From Armatimonadota bacterium (GTDB taxonomy: Bacteria > Armatimonadota > Fimbriimonadia > Fimbriimonadales > Fimbriimonadaceae): a stretch of DNA of 43,971 nt. The position numbers were made by a program, and so were the translations under genes. The notes below the pieces were generated by a model, which searched no databases, had not been told where the DNA came from, and saw nothing but the letters and a program-made list of their open reading frames with translations. Positions within the stretch are counted from its first letter, which is position 1, and the number at the start of each line of letters is the position of its first letter. The stretch is taken from assembly GCA_020438215.1 (NCBI GenBank), contig JAGQUX010000022.1, forward strand, positions 1 through 43,971, given 5' to 3'. Of the stretch, positions 40,245 to 43,971 are shown in pieces.

Positions 40245-41492
40245 ATGTTTACTGCCATTGCCGCTTCCATTGTCCTGGCTACACAAAGCACGAATTGGGA
40301 GGATCCGGTTGTCCTTGGCAATGGCGGGGAACCAACTCTTGCCCTTACCGAAACGGGCAAAGTTCTGGTGACAAGCCACTTGCCAACGCAGGTCTTTGCA
40401 TCCTCGAACAAAGGGGTGAGCTTTAGCTTGCTGAATACTTTCCCTGAATCGCTTGGCGATACTATTGTTGTTCCGCTCAAGAAAGAAGACATGCTGGTGG
40501 TTTTCATGCCTCCTCAGGTCAATGGTTTGATGACACGCTTATCAGAAGATGGTGGGAAATCGTGGACTAAAGGGATTGGCATCATGGGTCGGCCGCTGGA
40601 TCGGGAGTGGTGCGTTATGCTCCCTGATGGCACTCTCCGAATGACTTATAGCGACGGCTATATCGGAGGCCCGAAATCGAAAGGCGTCTTTCTTTCCGAG
40701 TCGCGCGACAAAGGATTAACTTGGAAGGAGATCAGCAAGGTTGATCGCGAACCGGAAGGAAGCTATGCGGTTGATCCGGGAATCGTTGTGACAGAAGATG
40801 GCGGCATCCATGTGATGTGGGCGGCAACAGAAGATTACGACACGGTTTCTGCTTACAAAGTGGCTTCCAGCCACGACGGAGGAAAGACATTTGATGCCCC
40901 GATCACGCTCAGTGCCGTCGTGAAAACCGAAGGGGATACGCAGGAGCGATGGATGCTCGGCGGGCTTGCAAATCACGGGAAATCAACGGTCACTGCTTAC
41001 TATCTGCGATACAAAGACTACGCAGAAGGGAAAGTGTTGGAATGCCGATATCGCACAAGCACAGACTCAGGCAAGACATATGGCGAAGAGAAAACTCTGA
41101 TGCCAGAAAAGGAACGTGCAGCGGCGATGTCGGCTTATAAGAACATCGGTTCAAAGGGCGCAGCGGTGAACCACTTTGTCCAGTGCCTGACTTGGGCAGA
41201 TTACGATGATTACGGTCGATTGCACTTCATCTGGTTTGATAATCGGATTGGGCAGGTCGATAATCCGGCACTGAATGTTTGGGGTCTCCGGCACATGATG
41301 GTTGGCGATAAATCGAGCGTGCTTGTCAATACGCCGTTCCGATGTGTTCGCCCGCCACTTGACTTCATCGCTTGTCTGGCGACGAAGGACTATATCTATG
41401 CCACTTGGTCAGAAACTCCGGGGAGCACGAACGCATGGAATTTCACTGGAAAACTGATGGTTGCTCGAAAGGCCCTGATGCCCCCGAAATAA
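40245..41492 (+). CDS. Secreted BNR/Asp-box repeat (sialidase-fold) protein
   Basis: ATG at 40245 gives a signal-like MFTAIAASIVLATQS and a 415-aa protein; the in-frame GTG at 40224 is a longer alternative. Four Asp-box (BNR) motifs are visible: SEDGGKSWTKG, SRDKGLTWKEI, SHDGGKTFDAP and STDSGKTYGEE, spaced as in six-bladed beta-propellers of exo-sialidases and related lectins. I could not confirm the arginine triad needed for sialidase activity, so a carbohydrate-binding or other glycosidase role is equally possible. The ORF also contains FIWFDNRIG and IYATWSETPG. Confidence 0.82.
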   Translation: MFTAIAASIVLATQSTNWEDPVVLGNGGEPTLALTETGKVLVTSHLPTQVFASSNKGVSFSLLNTFPESLGDTIVVPLKKEDMLVVFMPPQVNGLMTRLSEDGGKSWTKGIGIMGRPLDREWCVMLPDGTLRMTYSDGYIGGPKSKGVFLSESRDKGLTWKEISKVDREPEGSYAVDPGIVVTEDGGIHVMWAATEDYDTVSAYKVASSHDGGKTFDAPITLSAVVKTEGDTQERWMLGGLANHGKSTVTAYYLRYKDYAEGKVLECRYRTSTDSGKTYGEEKTLMPEKERAAAMSAYKNIGSKGAAVNHFVQCLTWADYDDYGRLHFIWFDNRIGQVDNPALNVWGLRHMMVGDKSSVLVNTPFRCVRPPLDFIACLATKDYIYATWSETPGSTNAWNFTGKLMVARKALMPPK

Positions 41493-41543
41493 TGGAGCGG
41501 GTTCGGTAATATCAGCCGGAATCTGGGAAGGCGGACGGAACAG

Positions 41544-42659
41544 TTGAAAGCACATTTATTCCTCACCGACGGCACGCACTTAGAAGGACAGCTTTTAGGA
41601 GCGGAAGGTGAGCGATTTGGCGAGATCGTTTTCAACACCGGAATGACTGGGTATCAGGAAGTTCTCACCGATCCCAGCTATGCCGGTCAAATGGTGATCT
41701 TCACCTATCCGATGATCGGGAATTACGGCATCAACGACGACGACTTTGAGTCAGACCGGATTCAGCCAGAGAGCATCATCGTTCGGGAAGCGTGTCACGA
41801 GCCGAGCAACTGGCGTTCCAGTCAATCCATCCACGAGTTGCTTGTTTCGCGTCAGATCACGGCTATTGAAGGGTTAGACACACGCGCCCTCACCAAGCGA
41901 ATTCGGAGCGAAGGGGTGACGATGGGTGTGATTACCACCAATCCTGAAGGGGCTGTGGATCGCCTTAGATCACATACCGACTATGGAGTTCAGGATTATG
42001 TTGGTCGCGTTTCAACTCCCGAGCGATACTCTTGGGGATATGAAGGGAGGCGCGGATTTGACGAATCGGAAGGGAGGTACAAAGCACGGATTGCGGTGAT
42101 TGACTGTGGCTTGAAATACAATATCCTCCGTCGATTTGCCGCTCTCGGTGTGGAGAGCTTTGTGTTCCCATCTACTGTCGAAGCCAGAGAAATCTTGGAT
42201 TTCAATCCGGATGGAATTCTGCTTTCGCCTGGCCCTGGCGACCCGGAGCGACTTGATCACGTAGTAAACACAGTCAAGACACTTCTCGGTCAAAAGCCGA
42301 TTTTTGGGATTTGCCTCGGGAATCAGATTCTCTGCCGAGCCGTTGGTGGCTCTACTTACAAGATGAAGTTCGGGCACCGGGGCAGCAATCACCCGGTCAA
42401 GGATTTGCTCGATGACTCTGTGACGATTACATCGCAGAACCACGGCTATGCGGTAGATCCCGAGTCGCTCGTCGGCACTGAAGCAGAAGTCACTCAGATC
42501 AATCTGAACGATGGCACAGTTGAAGGTATCCAGGTGAAGGGCGCGAACGCACGGAGTATTCAATACCACCCAGAGGCAGCGCCTGGCCCATGGGATTCGC
42601 GCAAATATTTTGTCCAGTTTGTTGAAGAGATGACAGGGGAATTGGCAGGTTCAAAATGA
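41544..42659 (+). CDS. carA: Carbamoyl-phosphate synthase small (glutaminase) subunit
   Basis: CarA hydrolyses glutamine and passes ammonia to CarB for carbamoyl phosphate, used in pyrimidine and arginine synthesis. The start is TTG at 41544 (product KAHLFLTDGTHLEG), with GGACGGAA upstream. The 371-aa length fits (about 360-380). The N-terminal part has GEIVFNTGMTGYQEVLTDPS, and the class I glutaminase part has LLSPGPGDPE, GICLGNQ with nucleophile Cys257, TSQNHGYAV and IQYHPEAAPGP with His342/Glu344. carB is not adjacent. The following epimerase gene overlaps by 4 nt. Confidence 0.96.
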   Translation: MKAHLFLTDGTHLEGQLLGAEGERFGEIVFNTGMTGYQEVLTDPSYAGQMVIFTYPMIGNYGINDDDFESDRIQPESIIVREACHEPSNWRSSQSIHELLVSRQITAIEGLDTRALTKRIRSEGVTMGVITTNPEGAVDRLRSHTDYGVQDYVGRVSTPERYSWGYEGRRGFDESEGRYKARIAVIDCGLKYNILRRFAALGVESFVFPSTVEAREILDFNPDGILLSPGPGDPERLDHVVNTVKTLLGQKPIFGICLGNQILCRAVGGSTYKMKFGHRGSNHPVKDLLDDSVTITSQNHGYAVDPESLVGTEAEVTQINLNDGTVEGIQVKGANARSIQYHPEAAPGPWDSRKYFVQFVEEMTGELAGSK

Positions 42660-43624
42660 AGATTCTGATTATTGGGGGAACGCAGTTTGTTGGCCGCGCT
42701 TTGGTTGTGGAACTGCTCAGTCGCGGGCATGAGGTGACACTATTTCACCGCGGCAAGACCGGTTCTGATCTTTTTCCGGAAGTCGAATCTATCCTTGGGG
42801 ATCGCGACTCCGATCTCGATCGGCTCGCTGGTCGTAAGTGGGATGCAGTAGTTGATACTTGCGGCTACTACCCTCGGCAGGTGGATGCCTCCTGCAAGGC
42901 GTTGCTCGATTCGGTTGATCGCTATCTGTTTATCTCAACCATTTCGGTTTATGCTGACCGCGATAACAACACTCTTTCTGAAGACACAGGCACTCTCCAT
43001 CCCGCGATGCAAGATGCGGATGATCTGAGCAATGAAACCTATGGTCCGCTCAAAGTGCGATGCGAAGAGGTTGTGCGCGAGTATTTTGGAGACCGGGCAA
43101 CGATTGTTCGCCCTGGTTTGATTATTGGTCCGCATGACCACACGCACCGATTTGTCTATTGGACGGTTCGCGCAGAAGAAGGAGGCGATATTCTGATTCC
43201 GGATACGGAGGAGCCGATCACTGGTATTGACGTCCGAGATTTGGCCGCATTTCAAGCGCACTTGCTGGAGCAAGGAACTCCAGGAACATTCAATGGTGAC
43301 AACCCTGGATTCAATTGGCGCGATCTGAAAGAAGTTTTGGCAAACGCATTGGGAGATCGCGGGAAACTCATTGCGGTACCTGCTGAATTCTTGGTGGAAA
43401 ATGAAATTCGAGTCTGGACAGGACTCCCGTGCTGGACGAATGGAACTGTTGGTCAAGTGCCTGTCATCAAAAGTGTTGCCGCAGGATTGACTCACCGTAG
43501 TTTGGCGGAATCTTTCCGCGACACGCAGACTTGGGCCGCAGATTGCGGGCTGAAACGACCGTTGAAAGCCGGTCTGACTTCAGAGCGCGAACAAGAATTG
43601 CTCGACAAATTCCAGAATTCCTGA
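42656..43624 (+). CDS. NAD-dependent epimerase/dehydratase (extended SDR)
   Basis: The 322-aa product begins KILIIGGTQFVGRALVVELL, an extended-SDR Rossmann motif (GGTxFxG), then VTLFHRGKTG and the active-site area FISTISVYAD. Catalytic-type Ser/Tyr/Lys occur around the 100s, with YGPLKVRCEE holding the Tyr and Lys. The C-terminal half has VRPGLIIGPHDHTHR and ITGIDVRDLAAFQAHLLE, typical of sugar-nucleotide or isoflavone-reductase-like members. The substrate is not clear. It is coupled to carA by an ATGA overlap. Confidence 0.88.
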   Translation: MKILIIGGTQFVGRALVVELLSRGHEVTLFHRGKTGSDLFPEVESILGDRDSDLDRLAGRKWDAVVDTCGYYPRQVDASCKALLDSVDRYLFISTISVYADRDNNTLSEDTGTLHPAMQDADDLSNETYGPLKVRCEEVVREYFGDRATIVRPGLIIGPHDHTHRFVYWTVRAEEGGDILIPDTEEPITGIDVRDLAAFQAHLLEQGTPGTFNGDNPGFNWRDLKEVLANALGDRGKLIAVPAEFLVENEIRVWTGLPCWTNGTVGQVPVIKSVAAGLTHRSLAESFRDTQTWAADCGLKRPLKAGLTSEREQELLDKFQNS

Positions 43625-43643
43625 CCTGATTGGCCTCATCAGG
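43625..43643 (+). other. Hairpin after the epimerase gene
   Basis: CCTGAT and ATCAGG form a 6-bp stem with a 7-nt loop directly after the stop codon. No T-run follows, so it is a weak terminator or an mRNA end-protecting structure. Confidence 0.35.
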
Positions 43644-43660
43644 CGTCAAACTGTTTGGTC

Positions 43661-43971
43661 ATGAAGAGTTGTCGCGCGTTGATGTTTGTCCCTGTTTTGG
43701 CATTGGGTGCCATTGCTCAAGCGGCGGACTACAGCATCAAGTTGAACCCAGATCAAAACAATTTGACTGTTCGAGTGAAGGTTTCTCAAAAGTCGAACTT
43801 TTTCCGGATGCCAGCTTGGGTTCCTGGCGATTACGAGCTTTTCAATTACGGGCGACAGGTCAAGAGCTTTCAGTTTTATCAGGGCGGGAATCCTGTGCCT
43901 GCCCTGGCTAAAGATGTAAACACTTGGGAAGTGCGAGCGGGGGCGGATGAGGTCGTCATGACGATCCAGCC
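43661..43971 (+). CDS. M61-type peptidase, N-terminal part (cut by window end)
   Basis: The frame is open from ATG 43661 to the window edge (103 codons). It starts with a signal peptide (KSCRALMFVPVLALGAIAQA) and then the N-terminal beta domain typical of M61 glycyl aminopeptidases: IKLNPDQNNLTVRVKV, FFRMPAWVPGDYELFNYGRQV. The pattern PAWxPGxY with a following Arg is the family hallmark. The catalytic HExxH domain would lie beyond the window, so activity cannot be judged. It is likely secreted or periplasmic. Confidence 0.75.
   Translation, partial: MKSCRALMFVPVLALGAIAQAADYSIKLNPDQNNLTVRVKVSQKSNFFRMPAWVPGDYELFNYGRQVKSFQFYQGGNPVPALAKDVNTWEVRAGADEVVMTIQ

Noticed and set aside
1-43971. CRISPR arrays, insertion sequences, prophage, att sites, rRNA
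   Set aside because: No regularly spaced repeats, transposase or integrase motifs, terminal inverted repeats or rRNA sequence were seen on reading the window.

Overview
The window looks like chromosomal core-plus-envelope DNA from an outer-membraned (diderm) bacterium of moderate GC content. It carries a complete type II secretion/type IV pilus-like operon with a secretin, several predicted outer-membrane or lipoprotein genes, flagellar flhA, TrmFO (folate-dependent tRNA methylation), leuB, hisS, greA and carA. The combination (secretin machinery, many small exported orphans, a secreted caspase-like protein, TrmFO) would fit Armatimonadota/Fimbriimonadia. That placement is inference and needs a search. 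No insertion sequence, prophage, integrase or CRISPR array was seen.

Layout. 1-3111 (minus): an exported protein cut by the window edge, an orphan GspE/PilB-type ATPase and a GT2 glycosyltransferase. 3156-5896 (plus): greA overlapping a lipoprotein gene; a roughly 300-bp stretch with a possible structured RNA and a 13-codon leader ORF; then four small membrane-anchored or lipoprotein genes joined by 4-nt stop/start overlaps. 5845-15599 (mostly minus): a SpoU methyltransferase, leuB-trmFO, a tight operon of class II aldolase, hisS and four uncharacterised envelope or J-like proteins, and flhA. 15701-18008: small membrane proteins, a tRNA-Arg(GCG) and a hypothetical protein. 18045-22594: a 593-aa exported unknown, a TlpA/thioredoxin-like gene with an in-frame TGA, a small secreted protein, an outer-membrane-barrel candidate and a lipoprotein. 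22800-27521 (plus): a secreted M48 metallopeptidase directly followed by a secreted caspase-like protein. 27583-39509 (minus): one long operon gspE-F-G-H-I-J-K, GspL (PilM/PilN-like), PilO, PilP/GspC-like, GspD, ending in a Gly-rich LTxxQ periplasmic protein. 39617-43971: msrA, a BNR/sialidase-fold protein, carA, an NAD-dependent epimerase and the start of an M61-type peptidase.

Most notable point. At 19800-20327 (minus) a TlpA-like reading frame is interrupted by a single TGA exactly where the first Cys of the CxxC active site should be (W-[TGA]-G-P-C). Ten nucleotides downstream lies a perfect 7-bp stem with a 6-nt loop carrying G at its second position. This is the expected geometry of a bacterial SECIS, so the gene most likely encodes a selenocysteine thioredoxin-like protein of the envelope. 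Other points for a second look are the four coupled, apparently paralogous anchored proteins (4568-5896), the M48-caspase pair with a 12-bp inverted repeat inside the caspase signal-peptide codons, and the T2SS operon whose tail follows pilMNOPQ order.
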